The notes: generated by a model not told the origin, from the letters alone. DNA of 64,000 nt from Lyngbya aestuarii BL J (GCF_000478195.2 NZ_AUZM01000001.1:62001-126000), one strand, 5' to 3'. Numbered from the stretch's first letter, positions 10,101-19,507 are shown. Numbers and translations are program-made.

Positions 10101-11921
10101 ATCACTCAAAGGCCGATAAGATAAAGCATAACTATAAAAATCAGCTCGTAATGTTAAAATCAGCGAGAAGCGAGGAACGAGACTGATGGCGGTTAAGATT
10201 GCGTCTAAAAAAGCTTGACGTTCCGCGTCGCTGGTTTGCGTATAAAGTTCTTCAAATTGATCAATAATTAAGGCAATTCTTCGATGCAGAAAGTTTTGAA
10301 GATAGCGATAGATAATTTCTGCTAAAGCGTGTTTATCTTGCTTGAGTTCAACGGCTAATTCGAGTTCGAGTAAACGATGATGATAGGGTTGATTTTGAGT
10401 TGTATTTTCTTGGGGTTTCCAGTGAATTGCCTGAACTAATGCAACGGCTAAAGCTTCAATTGGATTTTGACCCGGACGGATAGAAATAATTTGCCATTGT
10501 TGAGTGATATCTTGACGAAGTTGAGGCACTAATCCTGCAAATACTACGCTTGATTTTCCACTTCCACTCGCCCCAATTACAGCAACTAAAGGATTATTTT
10601 TAACCGCAGAAACTAAGGTTTCAGTAAAGGTTTCTCGCCCAAAAAATAAGTCTGCATCTTCTTCACTAAAGGCAAACAAACCCCGATAAGGACAAGGTGG
10701 ACTTCCCCCTAATTGTAACCAAGTCGGAGCTTCAACGGAGGGATTTTGACAAATAATCGGTAAACCCGAGGCGCCGGGAAATTCATTTTCGAGAGTTTGG
10801 AGTTGAAAACGGGCTTGTTGAACTGAACGATAAAAAGAGAGTCGTTGAATGGCAAAGGTTTCTAAAAAATGCCTTAAAAATTCCTGGGCGACATAATTGG
10901 GTACGGGTTCGCGCATGACAATTACAGTCGGAATATGCAAATGTTCCAACGCTTTAGCGAGTCCTAAACCGTCGCAGGAATTGAAAATTGCTAGTTTTAA
11001 TCCATTAAAAATGGCTTGCTGGAGAGTAGTTGAAAGTTCTTCTAAAGTGAGGTTATTATCTGTAGGATGGTCGTTGAGATAAATGCGCCCGGTTTGGCCA
11101 ACGGTCACAGCAGGCTCCGTCGTTGTACGGCGGAGTAATCTGTGGCTTTTGGTTTGACTATGACCTGCAAAAAATAGAATATCCCAACCCTGACTATCTG
11201 CGAGATGTGTTTCAAATTCTTGACGAGTGGGATTGATTAAAAACTGCGGTTCTGCATCGCTTAAATTTTGCAACATTTTCCGCTCAGTTGTTAAGTCAAT
11301 TCCTCGACTATTTCCAAAAACAGCTAAGATTCTAACGGCAGTTTTTGTAGAGTTAGCTTGAGAAGATGCAGGAATGCGATATTCCGGTTGACTCAGGGCG
11401 AGTTCTGCGAGGGGATAATCCTGAAAAAATTCCCAATTTTGCCACGGAAGGCGTCGTAAAATTTCGTCTGGTGTTTCAAGAATGACTCGAATTTCTTGAG
11501 TAGAGTCTAGATGAGAACGAAGCTGTTTTTCGAGGTGAGAAAAAGATTCGGATTTCAGCCAAGAATTGAGTTGGACTTGAAATTGATGATTTAAGTCTTC
11601 AAAACTGACTTGGGAAACATTTGTCACCCCTCCAAGTTCAATTTCAAAATCATCATCATCATCGTCTTCTTCATCGCTTAGAGAAAGTAAAGCATGACGC
11701 TGGCACAGACTTTGATAAACAATTTTCCAGCTTTGATAGAGTTCAATTAAGGCGGGTTCTGGCGGTAAACTGGCGACAAATTGTGCTAAAACAGAAGATG
11801 TTTGATTGCGAATTTGTACACAAATACTTGGAAAACCGACGTGTAAACTACCCATCCCCAACGACAACACAACCACTTGGCTGAGTTCAGATTTCAAATT
11901 CTTCTCTAATTCGGGTATCAT
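7194..11921 (-). CDS. CHAT protease domain - STAND NTPase - 14x WD40 protein
   Basis: About 1575 residues. Order: an N-terminal region with an acidic run (about residues 83-91); a CHAT caspase-like domain with its His in A-G-H-S-Q-T (about 254) and Cys in N-S-C-D-G (about 316); a STAND-type P-loop NTPase with Walker A G-A-S-G-S-G-K-S-S (about 450-458) and Walker B I-A-L-I-I-D-Q-F-E-E-L-Y (about 550); a single hydrophobic segment near 865-885; then fourteen WD40 repeats from about 955 to 1530, enough for two seven-bladed propellers. In STAND proteins the repeats sense, the NTPase oligomerises and the effector acts, here a putative protease. ATG 11921 is chosen over TTG 11936 because GAGG lies nine bases upstream. 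It overlaps the DUF1822 gene by 35 bp, so the two are co-transcribed. Confidence 0.9.
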   Translation of the reverse strand: MIPELEKNLKSELSQVVVLSLGMGSLHVGFPSICVQIRNQTSSVLAQFVASLPPEPALIELYQSWKIVYQSLCQRHALLSLSDEEDDDDDDFEIELGGVTNVSQVSFEDLNHQFQVQLNSWLKSESFSHLEKQLRSHLDSTQEIRVILETPDEILRRLPWQNWEFFQDYPLAELALSQPEYRIPASSQANSTKTAVRILAVFGNSRGIDLTTERKMLQNLSDAEPQFLINPTRQEFETHLADSQGWDILFFAGHSQTKSHRLLRRTTTEPAVTVGQTGRIYLNDHPTDNNLTLEELSTTLQQAIFNGLKLAIFNSCDGLGLAKALEHLHIPTVIVMREPVPNYVAQEFLRHFLETFAIQRLSFYRSVQQARFQLQTLENEFPGASGLPIICQNPSVEAPTWLQLGGSPPCPYRGLFAFSEEDADLFFGRETFTETLVSAVKNNPLVAVIGASGSGKSSVVFAGLVPQLRQDITQQWQIISIRPGQNPIEALAVALVQAIHWKPQENTTQNQPYHHRLLELELAVELKQDKHALAEIIYRYLQNFLHRRIALIIDQFEELYTQTSDAERQAFLDAILTAISLVPRFSLILTLRADFYSYALSYRPLSDALQGSVYNLGPMSREELQTVIEKPADKMQVKLETGLTEKLIAATLEPGRLPLLEFALTELWPKQQQGWLTHQAYEEIGGVEKALARHAEEVYNQLNFSDKLRTQRVFLQLVQPGEGTDFSRRIATGDEINPENWDIVTHLASARLVVTNRNEITAEETIEIVHEALIKNWKRLEQWIKLDGDFRSWQEQLRTLFHQWEKSDYDAGALLRGRLLAEAEHWQQQRPQELSSSDQYFIEKSIALRNTETQQKKRRRQFTLSGLSGGLFLAVSLATVAVGQWQNSLTNEIRAITQYSQSLFTSNHQLDALVEALRAQQKLQQVTGKNPTLKNRVKQVLNQSLYGVVESNRLVGHQDWVWQVAISPDGQTITSASSDKTVNLWNIDGSLHTTLKDHQLEVYAVAFSPDGQTIASASRDKTVKLWNIDGSLRTTINAHDAEVYAVAFSPDGQIIASASRDKTVKLWNIDGSLISVLKGHQGPVRGVAFSPDGQTLASASEDNSLKLWTIKTLKNPILQTTLNSHRAGVCGVAFSPDGQTIASASFDGTVKLWNRDGSLQNTLIGHNDQVYAVAFSPDGQTLASTSGDQTIKLWNRDGSLQKTLIGHDNEVWKVAFSPDGHTLVSASGDKTVRLWRLHNSLLTRWNVSDDEVWGVTWSQDSRTIATASRDKTVKLWNPDGSLRSTLKGHTAEVSGVALSPDGQTLASASWDRTIKLWNADGTLRTTLTDHQDLVYAVAFSPDSQMMVSASSDKTVKLWKLSPKNPPIVLKTLNGFDTEVWDVVLSPDGQTIAASSRGGIVKLWDVNGVLLATLEAHQGGMKTVAFSPDGQMLATGSEDHTVKLWTLQANQPPMLIHTLNSHDGEVLGIAFSPDGQTLASASQDGTVKLWDNQGVLLSTLNGHNGPVRKVAFSPDGQTLATASEDQSVILWNIPQVLDQDQLLHQGCTWVQNYLQHYPQMSESDRSICDAFNLTTD

Positions 11922-12915
11922 TCCAACTGACCTCAATAGTAAATTTTTTTCCAGATTTTCCTTTAAAAGGATATAGTTGGATATAGTTGTCGTGGCTGCG
12001 GGAAGTTACTTCTTGAAAGATTTTACCTGCTTTTGATTGCAAAGTCAATTGCACAGAAGGTGGCAAATATTCATCTTTTCCAGTCGGGTGAAGTTGCACC
12101 AAAATCCGTCGTTTTTCATCTGGTTCTGGAGTGACTGTTACTAACATTATAAAGCGGCGACTATTTAACTGCATCCCCAAGTTAATCAGCTTTCCCCGTT
12201 TAATTTCTTCGGAGACACAACTAATTTCTTCAGAGACACAACGAGTTCCCAAAGCCAAATTTAGTTCAGGAGAAACTAAAGCTTCGAGGGGTTGCCAAGC
12301 CGACTCAAAAATATTCTGAAACCAATCAGAAATTTTGGCACAATTATTCCGTAAAATATTAGGCTGGATATTGGGCTGTAGAAAGTTACAGTAAAACAAC
12401 AAATGATTCGGTTCAATATCAAATTCATCTAACGGAATTAAATAATCTATTTCTGATGATTTGAAGCGATAATTATCAGTAAATCTTAAAAGTTTTTCCT
12501 GAGAAATTGAACCTCTAAACAGCATTTCTTCTTCTTCTTCCATCACTTCAGCAACAATATAAAAATCAGCCAAGTGTTTGGGTTTCAAAAAAATCTCTTG
12601 AGGGAAAGAAATAAATTCATTGAGTACGTGTTCAACAGCAATAATACCAATCTTGAATTTTCCAAACTGAAAATGACCAATTTCTTCTTGGCTAGAATCA
12701 AGATTATGATGAATTTTTCCAGGAGACAAGCGTTCTGTAAACCATCGTTCTAAACCTAATAATGCTAAAGCATTTAAGTAAGTTTGCCATTGCTTTTCTT
12801 CCTCAATGATCGGATTACTTAAAACCATCGCCTGTTCAAAATCCTCACATTCTAGCGTGATAACTTCTGAGACAGTGAATTTTAAATCTTTTGTGGGGTT
12901 TTGATTTGTAAACAT
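11887..12915 (-). CDS. DUF1822 family protein
   Basis: About 342 residues of the cyanobacterial DUF1822 type: an N-terminal region with a W-x(2)-Y-x-N-x-L-A-L-x(2)-L pattern, a conserved L-x-L-G-T-R stretch and a beta-rich C-terminus. The function of the family is unknown. ATG 12915 is preferred over TTG 12927 because GGAG (12922-12925) lies about seven bases before it. The gene is sandwiched between the HTH protein (16-bp gap) and the CHAT-STAND-WD40 gene (35-bp overlap), so the three form one operon. A partner or adaptor role for the CHAT effector is an inference from context alone. Confidence 0.75.
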   Translation of the reverse strand: MFTNQNPTKDLKFTVSEVITLECEDFEQAMVLSNPIIEEEKQWQTYLNALALLGLERWFTERLSPGKIHHNLDSSQEEIGHFQFGKFKIGIIAVEHVLNEFISFPQEIFLKPKHLADFYIVAEVMEEEEEMLFRGSISQEKLLRFTDNYRFKSSEIDYLIPLDEFDIEPNHLLFYCNFLQPNIQPNILRNNCAKISDWFQNIFESAWQPLEALVSPELNLALGTRCVSEEISCVSEEIKRGKLINLGMQLNSRRFIMLVTVTPEPDEKRRILVQLHPTGKDEYLPPSVQLTLQSKAGKIFQEVTSRSHDNYIQLYPFKGKSGKKFTIEVSWNDTRIREEFEI

Positions 12916-12931
12916 GACAAACTCCAATTAG

Positions 12932-14467
12932 CTAGATAAGTTGACTAAGATAAGCACGTAAATATTCAGCGTAAATACTCTTGAAAGAACGGTTTTTTCC
13001 AGTTCTCATTTCTTCAGAAGCATTCTGAAAAACCTCCTGATCTGCAAAAGCTTCAATTGCTTGTATGATTGTGTTTAAATAATCCGGTTTTGGCGGAATT
13101 GAAGTCAAACCCATTTCTTGAGCTTTTTTTAAGACTTCTTCCAAAAGATTTTGAACTGTCATCGTGCGAATTTTACTTAAAAGTTCACCCGGATTTAAAA
13201 TTCTTCGGGTTTGATCCCAACTTGTCATTCCCAATACAGGAGCAATTTCTTTAAGGGACATTCCTTGATTATAATACAGTTGTAAGCCCGGAATAAATTG
13301 AGAAGCTTTCTCAGCATATTTTCGACTTTTTTTGAGTTGTTGAATCTTGTGCTGAACTTCTTTTTGAATAGCTTGGCTTAAAATTGCCCTCAGTTTTTGA
13401 TGTAAAAACTCCACAATTTCTTGGTGTTCAATTTCAATTTTGGGTTTATACTCTTGTTGAAGATCAGAGCGAATTTCATACTGATTTTTGTCTTTGTTAT
13501 AGACCTCTAAACATTCTCGGTTACTCCAAACTTCATATTGTCTGAGTTGTTTTGCAACTTGCTTGAGATCTTTAAACAGTTGTTCTTCACTACTAATTAT
13601 TACCTCATGTTTTTGGAGTCTACTTAATATTTCTTGCAGTTGCTCAGAAGATGGATCAGGACATTTTTTGGCTCCTTTTGATTGTTGACGGCGATCGCGA
13701 CGATAAACCTGATGAAAAGCTTCTACTAACAGGCGATCGCGAGTTGAAAGGGGTTCAAGTTGTTTAGAACGAGTTCGATTTAACAACGCCCAATCACTAA
13801 TTTTTTTAAATCCATAATCAGATAAAAACTTCTTAATATCTGGATGTTGTTTCGTTTTAAAATAAACCCAATTTTTCAAACTCATTTTGGTGGGGTGATC
13901 GGCCTGAAAACTTTGTAAGATTTCCACCGAAAAAAATGGAAAAGTATTAGGCTTAAGACTCCCATCCTCTTGAAAAATAAATTGAGTTTTTTGATTGTCA
14001 TCAAGGATAATCAAATGCTGACCATCATCATTGAGAACAAAAGGTAATAAATCTCGGTACTTAAAACTGTGTCCTCCTCCAAATAAACGCTCAATTCTTT
14101 GACAAGCTCTCAAAATCGGTTCAGAAACGGCACAACGTAGGCAAAGCCCAGCTAAAGCACGAGTTTGCAAGTCTATTTGTGCATTTTGAGCTTTTAAATA
14201 ACTCAAAAGTAGGGTTTCAAAAGACTCTTTACACGAAGGTGAATGATCGGATTTGAGCAGTAGTTGTTCCAAAAATTCATGTGCTAATGTAATCCCATCA
14301 GTTTGATATCCAACCTTTTCACTAGCTGGATGAATTCGGAACATCTTCCAATATCTCGACAAGACACCCATAAACACAGCATTTCTATTTAAACTCATTG
14401 AGGTAGATGTTTGGCGGTTCTGGTGTGAATAAGATGCTATAACACCCCGACCTTGAAAATCAGGCAT
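12932..14467 (-). CDS. helix-turn-helix / sigma-factor-like protein, first gene of the CHAT operon
   Basis: 511 residues, largely helical and basic. Near residue 400 a segment Y-N-Q-G-M-S-L-K-E-I-A-P-V-L-G-M looks like a helix-turn-helix, similar to region 4 of sigma-like proteins. The rest has no motif I recognise, though three short Lys/Arg/Gln-rich helices around 270-390 could bind nucleic acid. An AGGAAA ribosome-binding site lies upstream of ATG 14467. As first gene of the operon with DUF1822 and CHAT-STAND-WD40, it may control the system or act in it. Function unproven. Confidence 0.55.
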   Translation of the reverse strand: MPDFQGRGVIASYSHQNRQTSTSMSLNRNAVFMGVLSRYWKMFRIHPASEKVGYQTDGITLAHEFLEQLLLKSDHSPSCKESFETLLLSYLKAQNAQIDLQTRALAGLCLRCAVSEPILRACQRIERLFGGGHSFKYRDLLPFVLNDDGQHLIILDDNQKTQFIFQEDGSLKPNTFPFFSVEILQSFQADHPTKMSLKNWVYFKTKQHPDIKKFLSDYGFKKISDWALLNRTRSKQLEPLSTRDRLLVEAFHQVYRRDRRQQSKGAKKCPDPSSEQLQEILSRLQKHEVIISSEEQLFKDLKQVAKQLRQYEVWSNRECLEVYNKDKNQYEIRSDLQQEYKPKIEIEHQEIVEFLHQKLRAILSQAIQKEVQHKIQQLKKSRKYAEKASQFIPGLQLYYNQGMSLKEIAPVLGMTSWDQTRRILNPGELLSKIRTMTVQNLLEEVLKKAQEMGLTSIPPKPDYLNTIIQAIEAFADQEVFQNASEEMRTGKNRSFKSIYAEYLRAYLSQLI

Positions 14468-15180
14468 AACTTAAGGTTTCCTGCAACAAAAGAATTACAA
14501 AGCGAGTTCAAATTTTGAGCTTCACTGACCTCCTCTCGGTTTCTAGACTGTATTTAATCTCTAGATGTCAGCCTTTGAAGCTGATGCAGTTTGGAAACAC
14601 CTCTGCGCTATACCGCTCTGAGTCATCCGGTGAGTGATGAACCGATCAGCCCTTTTCGGAAATTGATCACTGCACTAACTCATCATCTCAATCTCTATCT
14701 AGCAGACGGTAGAAAGATTCAACGTTTTGCGACAACTTAGTGCATCCTCCCGATCTGGCGACAAGAAGATTGAGATATTATGAATATCCTATCGTCAATT
14801 CTCTCTTTTTTGAATGGGCATTTTCAACTTGCTGAGAAGGTTTTGACAACCCACTCACCTCCGAGTTCACTGGTTGAGTCACCCCAGAAAATTGAGGGAA
14901 AAATGATCCCAGACCCAAATAATCTTCAAGATCCCCCTTCAAGTTGAACCTGAAAATCTCTATTACCCTTGATTTTCGCCCATTTTTGCCAGTGATAATC
15001 TCAACGATTTGAGTCGTTATCCCGCCATAAAACCGCGTTTAAAGTGAACTTCATTCCTATACTTTAGAGAGATTAACTTCTCTACATCATTGATTTTTAC
15101 TAGAATTTAGCTCGAGCATTTGATCCATTTCTGATCCGACTATAAGAAGGTAAAGTTATTCTTGATTTCCCAAAAATAGG
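14468..15180. other. 713-bp gene-poor interval
   Basis: No convincing gene is visible. It must hold the promoter of the HTH-DUF1822-CHAT operon at its left end. An ORF of 55 codons runs from ATG 14780 to TGA 14947 on the plus strand, but its ribosome-binding site is poor and its proline/serine-rich product resembles nothing I know, so I do not call it. The right end lies downstream of the AI-2E gene; no clear terminator was seen. Confidence 0.5.
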
Positions 15181-16254
15181 CTAAAACGATTCAGCCTTTT
15201 CTACTGAACTTGATTGTTCAATTTCTTCTAAACCCCGAATATTATCTGCAATTTTCTTCACTAAACTCGCAGTAGGAACCGCTAATAGTAAACCCAAAAC
15301 CCCGGCAACTTTGACACCGGTTAATAGAGAAACAATCACTAAAGCCGGATTGAGTCCCGTAATTCCGCCAATTAACCGAGGGGCGATCACATTCTCATTA
15401 ATTTGACCAATAATCAAAGCAATGGCTAAAACCTTCAGCCCCAAAAAAACATTATGTAATGACAATAAGGTACTAATGACTAAAACAGCAAAAGTTCCCC
15501 CAAAAGGAATTAAACTTAATGAACCAATTCCAAAGCCAAATAGTAACCAGAAGGGAATTTTAAAAATCAAGAACGCGAAGGATAACGCAATACTAAGAAT
15601 CAACGCTAAAATCGCTTGTCCAGAGTAATAACCGCGAAAACTTTGTTGAATTATAAGCTGTATTTGATTGCCCCACTCTCTCGGTAGCCAGCTTATTAGT
15701 CCATCCCAGAGTTTCTCACCATTGAGAACTAAAAGAATTGTGAGTACAACCGTAACAATCAAATTCAAAGCACTATTAATCGTGTTTAAGGTTAAGTCAA
15801 TAATTTCAGCCGTCAGAGATTTTAAAGTTCGAGAAAGTTGACTACTAATCTGAGCAGTCAAATCACTCAGATCCATCGGTAAATATTGAAGTACCGTCTG
15901 TTCATCAAGAGTATCCAACTGTTTTCGTCCTTCTTCTATCCAAGCGGGTAAACGATTCACAAATTCAATCAATTGTTGAAATACCAAAGGACTTAAAACA
16001 AAGACTAAAAATCCCAAAAATACAAGAGCCAGCAGAATCACTCCTGTAATTGCAAATCCTCGCGGTACGCCTCGCTGTTCTAAAAAAACAATTGGATATT
16101 CGAGTAAAAAGGCAATCAGACTTGCAGTTAATAAAATGCTGGGAACAGGCTGTAGATAGTTAAACAACAGTAAAATAAACCAAGCATTGATAAATAACAA
16201 CGGAAAAGCTAAAGCCAGGTAAAACCAACGAGGTAGTTTTTGAGTTAAATTCAT
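15181..16254 (-). CDS. AI-2E family transporter (TqsA/PerM-like)
   Basis: 357 residues with about eight membrane segments in the AI-2E/PerM layout: two N-terminal helices, a pair, a soluble central region (about 85-150), then a C-terminal bundle with G-G-I-T-G-L-N-P-A and glycine-rich helices. Members export small molecules or ions; autoinducer-2 export is shown for only a few, so the substrate here is unknown. It stands alone on the minus strand, divergent from the RNA-binding protein gene. The short acidic/serine C-terminus is unremarkable. Confidence 0.85.
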   Translation of the reverse strand: MNLTQKLPRWFYLALAFPLLFINAWFILLLFNYLQPVPSILLTASLIAFLLEYPIVFLEQRGVPRGFAITGVILLALVFLGFLVFVLSPLVFQQLIEFVNRLPAWIEEGRKQLDTLDEQTVLQYLPMDLSDLTAQISSQLSRTLKSLTAEIIDLTLNTINSALNLIVTVVLTILLVLNGEKLWDGLISWLPREWGNQIQLIIQQSFRGYYSGQAILALILSIALSFAFLIFKIPFWLLFGFGIGSLSLIPFGGTFAVLVISTLLSLHNVFLGLKVLAIALIIGQINENVIAPRLIGGITGLNPALVIVSLLTGVKVAGVLGLLLAVPTASLVKKIADNIRGLEEIEQSSSVEKAESF

Positions 16255-16516
16255 AGACCTGCACGATGATAGGGGTACTGAAGTGATATCTTAATCTTTC
16301 TTTTATCCATTTTGATCCTCAAAATTTGGGATGAAACTGATCTTGTCCAAACTTGCCCGTTATCCCATCGCTGAACTGCCCGTGTTACAATAGCTTTCGA
16401 GATTAGGCATAGGTTCTCGCTTCTGCTTTCAGTGCAAATCTGTTGTTCTGTTTGATTAAACAGAGCTTGACATCCGAAATCTCTCTACATTTTCAGTATG
16501 ACTTTGGAGCTCATGT

Positions 16517-16819
16517 ATGTCTATTTACGTTGGTAATCTCGCTTATGAGGTTACAGAGGAAGACTTGAAATCAGTATTTGCCGAATATGGTGCTGTACAG
16601 CGCGTGAGCATTCCTACTGACCGGGAAACAGGACGCCCTCGGGGTTTTGCATTCGTGGAAATGGGAGCAGAGTCCGAAGAAGATGCTGCTATCGAAGCTT
16701 TAGATGGGGCTGAATGGATGGGCCGCGACCTGAAGGTCAATAAAGCCAAACCCCGAGAAAATAAGGGTTCTTTTGGGGGGGGAAATCGTCAACGGGGTCG
16801 CTACTCCAATGATTATTGA
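16517..16819 (+). CDS. RRM-type RNA-binding protein (cyanobacterial Rbp family)
   Basis: 100 residues with a single RNA-recognition motif: RNP2 I-Y-V-G-N-L (residues 3-8) and RNP1 R-G-F-A-F-V-E-M (42-49). The short Gly/Arg-rich tail (residues about 83-100) is typical of cyanobacterial Rbp proteins. These small proteins bind single-stranded RNA; many family members are cold-induced. ATG 16517 has GGAG at 16506-16509. The 262-bp upstream interval is long enough for a regulatory leader, which is known for rbp genes, but I see no defined element. A strong terminator follows at 16866. Confidence 0.9.
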   Translation: MSIYVGNLAYEVTEEDLKSVFAEYGAVQRVSIPTDRETGRPRGFAFVEMGAESEEDAAIEALDGAEWMGRDLKVNKAKPRENKGSFGGGNRQRGRYSNDY

Positions 16820-16865
16820 GCTTTAAAATCTCAATTTTAACCCAATTCCTAATTTGATTAAATTT

Positions 16866-16897
16866 CAGGACAGGGAATATATTCTGTCCTGTTTTTA
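16866..16897 (+). terminator. rho-independent terminator after the RNA-binding protein gene
   Basis: Perfect 8-bp stem CAGGACAG / CTGTCCTG (16866-16873 with 16884-16891), a 10-base loop, then TTTTTATT. It lies 46 bp after the stop codon. Confidence 0.85.
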
Positions 16898-17001
16898 TTA
16901 AATTGACTTCGATTTCTGGTTTGACCCCAACCCTTTTTGGATCATCAAACGTTAAGATTATCATTCCATATTAGTGTGGATTGTGGGAGGCTTCAAGATC
17001 A

Positions 17002-18618
17002 ATGAAAGTTTTACTAATTTATCCCGTATTTCCAAAAACATTTTGGTCTTATGACAAAATTCTGGAGTTAGTGAACCGCAAGGTTTTATTGCCTCCTCTG
17101 GGACTGATTACAGTTGCCGCAATCTTACCTCAAGATTGGAATTTTACGTTGGTTGATCGCAATGTTCGAGAAGTGACTGAGGCTGAATGGGAAAGCGCAG
17201 ATCTGGTCATTATCTCAGCAATGATCGTTCATAAAAGTGATTTAATCTATCAAGTCAAAGCGGCAAAACAACGGGGTAAATTAGTTGCTGTTGGCGGCCC
17301 TTATCCCACCTCTGTTCCTCAAGATGCTTTAGATGCTGGGGCTGATTTTCTCATTTTAGATGAGGGAGAAATGACGCTTCCTCTATTTTTAGAGGCTTTA
17401 CAACGAGGCGAAACTTCGGGAGTATTTCGATCCGAAGAAAAACCCAATATTACGTTAACCCCCATTCCTCGTTATGACTTATTAGACCTCAGTGCTTATG
17501 ATTCGATGTCAGTGCAGTTTTCGCGAGGATGTCCGTTTCAATGTGAGTTTTGTGACATTATTACTCTCTACGGTCGTAAACCCCGAACCAAATTACCCAG
17601 TCAACTTTTACAAGAATTAGATTGCCTCTACAAACTCGGTTGGCGTCGGGGAATATTTATGGTTGATGATAATTTTATTGGCAACAAACGCAATGTAAAA
17701 TTGTTGTTAAAAGAACTCAAAGTTTGGCAAGCAGAGCATAGATATCCATTCCGATTTAATACCGAAGCATCTATTGATTTAGCCGCAGATGAAGAATTAA
17801 TGGATTTGATGCTTCAATGTAACTTTGATGCCGTATTTTTGGGAATTGAAACCCCCGACGAAGACAGCTTAAAACTCACGAAAAAGTTTCAAAATACTCG
17901 CAGTTCTCTCAGCGATTCTATCGATAAAGTCATGCGGGTAGGATTGCGACCGATGGCTGGATTTATTATCGGGTTTGATGGCGAGAAACAAGGCGCAGGT
18001 GAGCGCGTAATTCAGTTTGTTGAACAAGCTGCAATTCCCACTGCTATGTTTGGGATGCTACAAGCGTTACCCAATACCGCATTATGGAATCGTTTAGAAA
18101 CCGAAAATCGTTTACTGATTGACTCCAAACAAGATATCAATCAAACGACATTAATCAACTTTATTCCGACTCGTCCCATTGAAGAAATTGCTCAAGAATT
18201 TATCACAACATTTTGGACACTCTACGAACCTGAACGCTACTTAGATCGGGTTTATCGCTGTTTCTTGAAACTCGCTCCTTCTCCTTGCAAAGCCCCTTTT
18301 AAAACTCCCGAATTATCCGATTTAAAAGCCATCGCTATTGTCTTTTGGCGACAGGGCTTTAAACGTCAGACCCGATGGAAATTTTGGCATCATTTATTCG
18401 GCATTCTCAAACACAATCCCGGTGTCTGGGAACATTATCTCACCATTTGCGCCCACAACGAACATTTCCTAGAATATCGTCAGGCTGTTCGAGAACAAAT
18501 AGAAGCCCAACTCGCCGAATATATCGCCCTGAGAAGTGCCAAACTTGATACCCAAATAGAGGAGAAAACAGATGTCGAACTTTCCCCAGTAGAAACCGTC
18601 TTAACCTCACACCTATAA
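17002..18618 (+). CDS. B12-binding-domain radical SAM protein (DUF4070 type)
   Basis: About 538 residues. An N-terminal cobalamin-binding-like Rossmann domain (residues 1-140) ends in D-E-G-E. The radical SAM core has the 4Fe-4S motif C-P-F-Q-C-E-F-C (Cys 177, 181, 184), and a DUF4070-like C-terminal region follows (P-E-R-Y-L-D-R-V-Y). ATG 17002 is preferred over TTG 16981: GGGAGG at 16985-16990 is correctly placed for it. The family includes hopanoid C-2 methylase HpnP and many uncharacterised cyanobacterial relatives; no hopanoid gene is nearby, so no symbol is given. Probably a methyltransferase or other radical enzyme; substrate unknown. Confidence 0.8.
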   Translation: MKVLLIYPVFPKTFWSYDKILELVNRKVLLPPLGLITVAAILPQDWNFTLVDRNVREVTEAEWESADLVIISAMIVHKSDLIYQVKAAKQRGKLVAVGGPYPTSVPQDALDAGADFLILDEGEMTLPLFLEALQRGETSGVFRSEEKPNITLTPIPRYDLLDLSAYDSMSVQFSRGCPFQCEFCDIITLYGRKPRTKLPSQLLQELDCLYKLGWRRGIFMVDDNFIGNKRNVKLLLKELKVWQAEHRYPFRFNTEASIDLAADEELMDLMLQCNFDAVFLGIETPDEDSLKLTKKFQNTRSSLSDSIDKVMRVGLRPMAGFIIGFDGEKQGAGERVIQFVEQAAIPTAMFGMLQALPNTALWNRLETENRLLIDSKQDINQTTLINFIPTRPIEEIAQEFITTFWTLYEPERYLDRVYRCFLKLAPSPCKAPFKTPELSDLKAIAIVFWRQGFKRQTRWKFWHHLFGILKHNPGVWEHYLTICAHNEHFLEYRQAVREQIEAQLAEYIALRSAKLDTQIEEKTDVELSPVETVLTSHL

Positions 18619-18806
18619 GGCTGAAAAATTGTGTTAATCTGTGATCTATTTTTCGATCTCTCGGGGAAATTTATTTCCCCATACAGGCCAGACATAAAAC
18701 CAAAAAACAATTTATTCTTGAGAGTGTAGATTATCGTTTTCTAGTCTGGCATAATGAGTTTATAGTGATTTGATCATTAACAGCCCCCTAAACGGAGAGT
18801 TCAGTC

Positions 18807-19448
18807 TTGGGTGTAGAATTACGCAGTTATGTCTATCTAGACAATTTACAATCTCAACACGCCGCCTATATCGGAACAGTGGCGCTAGGATTTTTGCCCC
18901 TACCTGGGGACGCTTCTTTATGGATTGAAATTTCACCGGGAATTGAAATTAATCGCATTACCGATGTTGCACTCAAATCAACCTCCGTTCGTCCAGGTGT
19001 TCTATTTGTTGAACGTCTCTATGGACTATTAGAAATTCACTCCAGTCGTCAAGGCGATACTGTCACCGCAGGACGAGCAATTTTAGAGGCTTTAGGGGTA
19101 GAAGAACGGGATCGTCTCAAACCTCGAGTGATCTCCAGTCAAATTATTCGTAATATTGATCCCCATCAAGCCCAACTGATTAACCGAAATCGTCGTGGAC
19201 AACTTTTGCTTTCGAGTCAAACCCTTTATGTTCTCGAAGTTGAACCCGCAGCCTATGCCGCTTTAGCTGCCAATGAAGCCGAAAAAGCAGCTTTAATTAA
19301 TATCCTTCAAGTTCAAGCCGTTGGGAGTTTTGGACGGCTTTATCTCGGAGGAGAAGAACAAGATATTTTCGCGGGTTCTCAAGCCGCTTTAACCGCCTTA
19401 GAAAATGTTTCGGGTCGTTCTCGTGATAACGCTAATAAAAATGAATAA
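18807..19448 (+). CDS. ccmP: tandem-BMC carboxysome shell protein CcmP
   Basis: 213 residues, the same length as characterised CcmP, made of two bacterial-microcompartment domains in tandem. Glu69-Arg70 fall exactly where CcmP has its pore-gating Glu/Arg pair (F-V-E-R-L-Y-G). Both halves end in the typical V-E-R-L-Y-G / F-G-R-L-Y-L pattern. CcmP trimers stack into a double layer with a large gated pore in the beta-carboxysome shell. Translation starts at a TTG (18807), supported by GGAGAG eight bases upstream and by the family's M-G-V-E-L-R-S start. It is a satellite locus: no ccmKLMNO genes are here. Confidence 0.9.
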   Translation: MGVELRSYVYLDNLQSQHAAYIGTVALGFLPLPGDASLWIEISPGIEINRITDVALKSTSVRPGVLFVERLYGLLEIHSSRQGDTVTAGRAILEALGVEERDRLKPRVISSQIIRNIDPHQAQLINRNRRGQLLLSSQTLYVLEVEPAAYAALAANEAEKAALINILQVQAVGSFGRLYLGGEEQDIFAGSQAALTALENVSGRSRDNANKNE

Positions 19449-19507
19449 GTATTCTCAACTCTGAGAAACAATTTTCCTTTTTTGATTGTCAATTGTAATA
19501 GCTATGT

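Noticed and set aside
14780-14947. 55-codon frame in the 713-bp gap
   Set aside because: Weak ribosome-binding site and a Pro/Ser-rich unknown product; noted only in the interval description.
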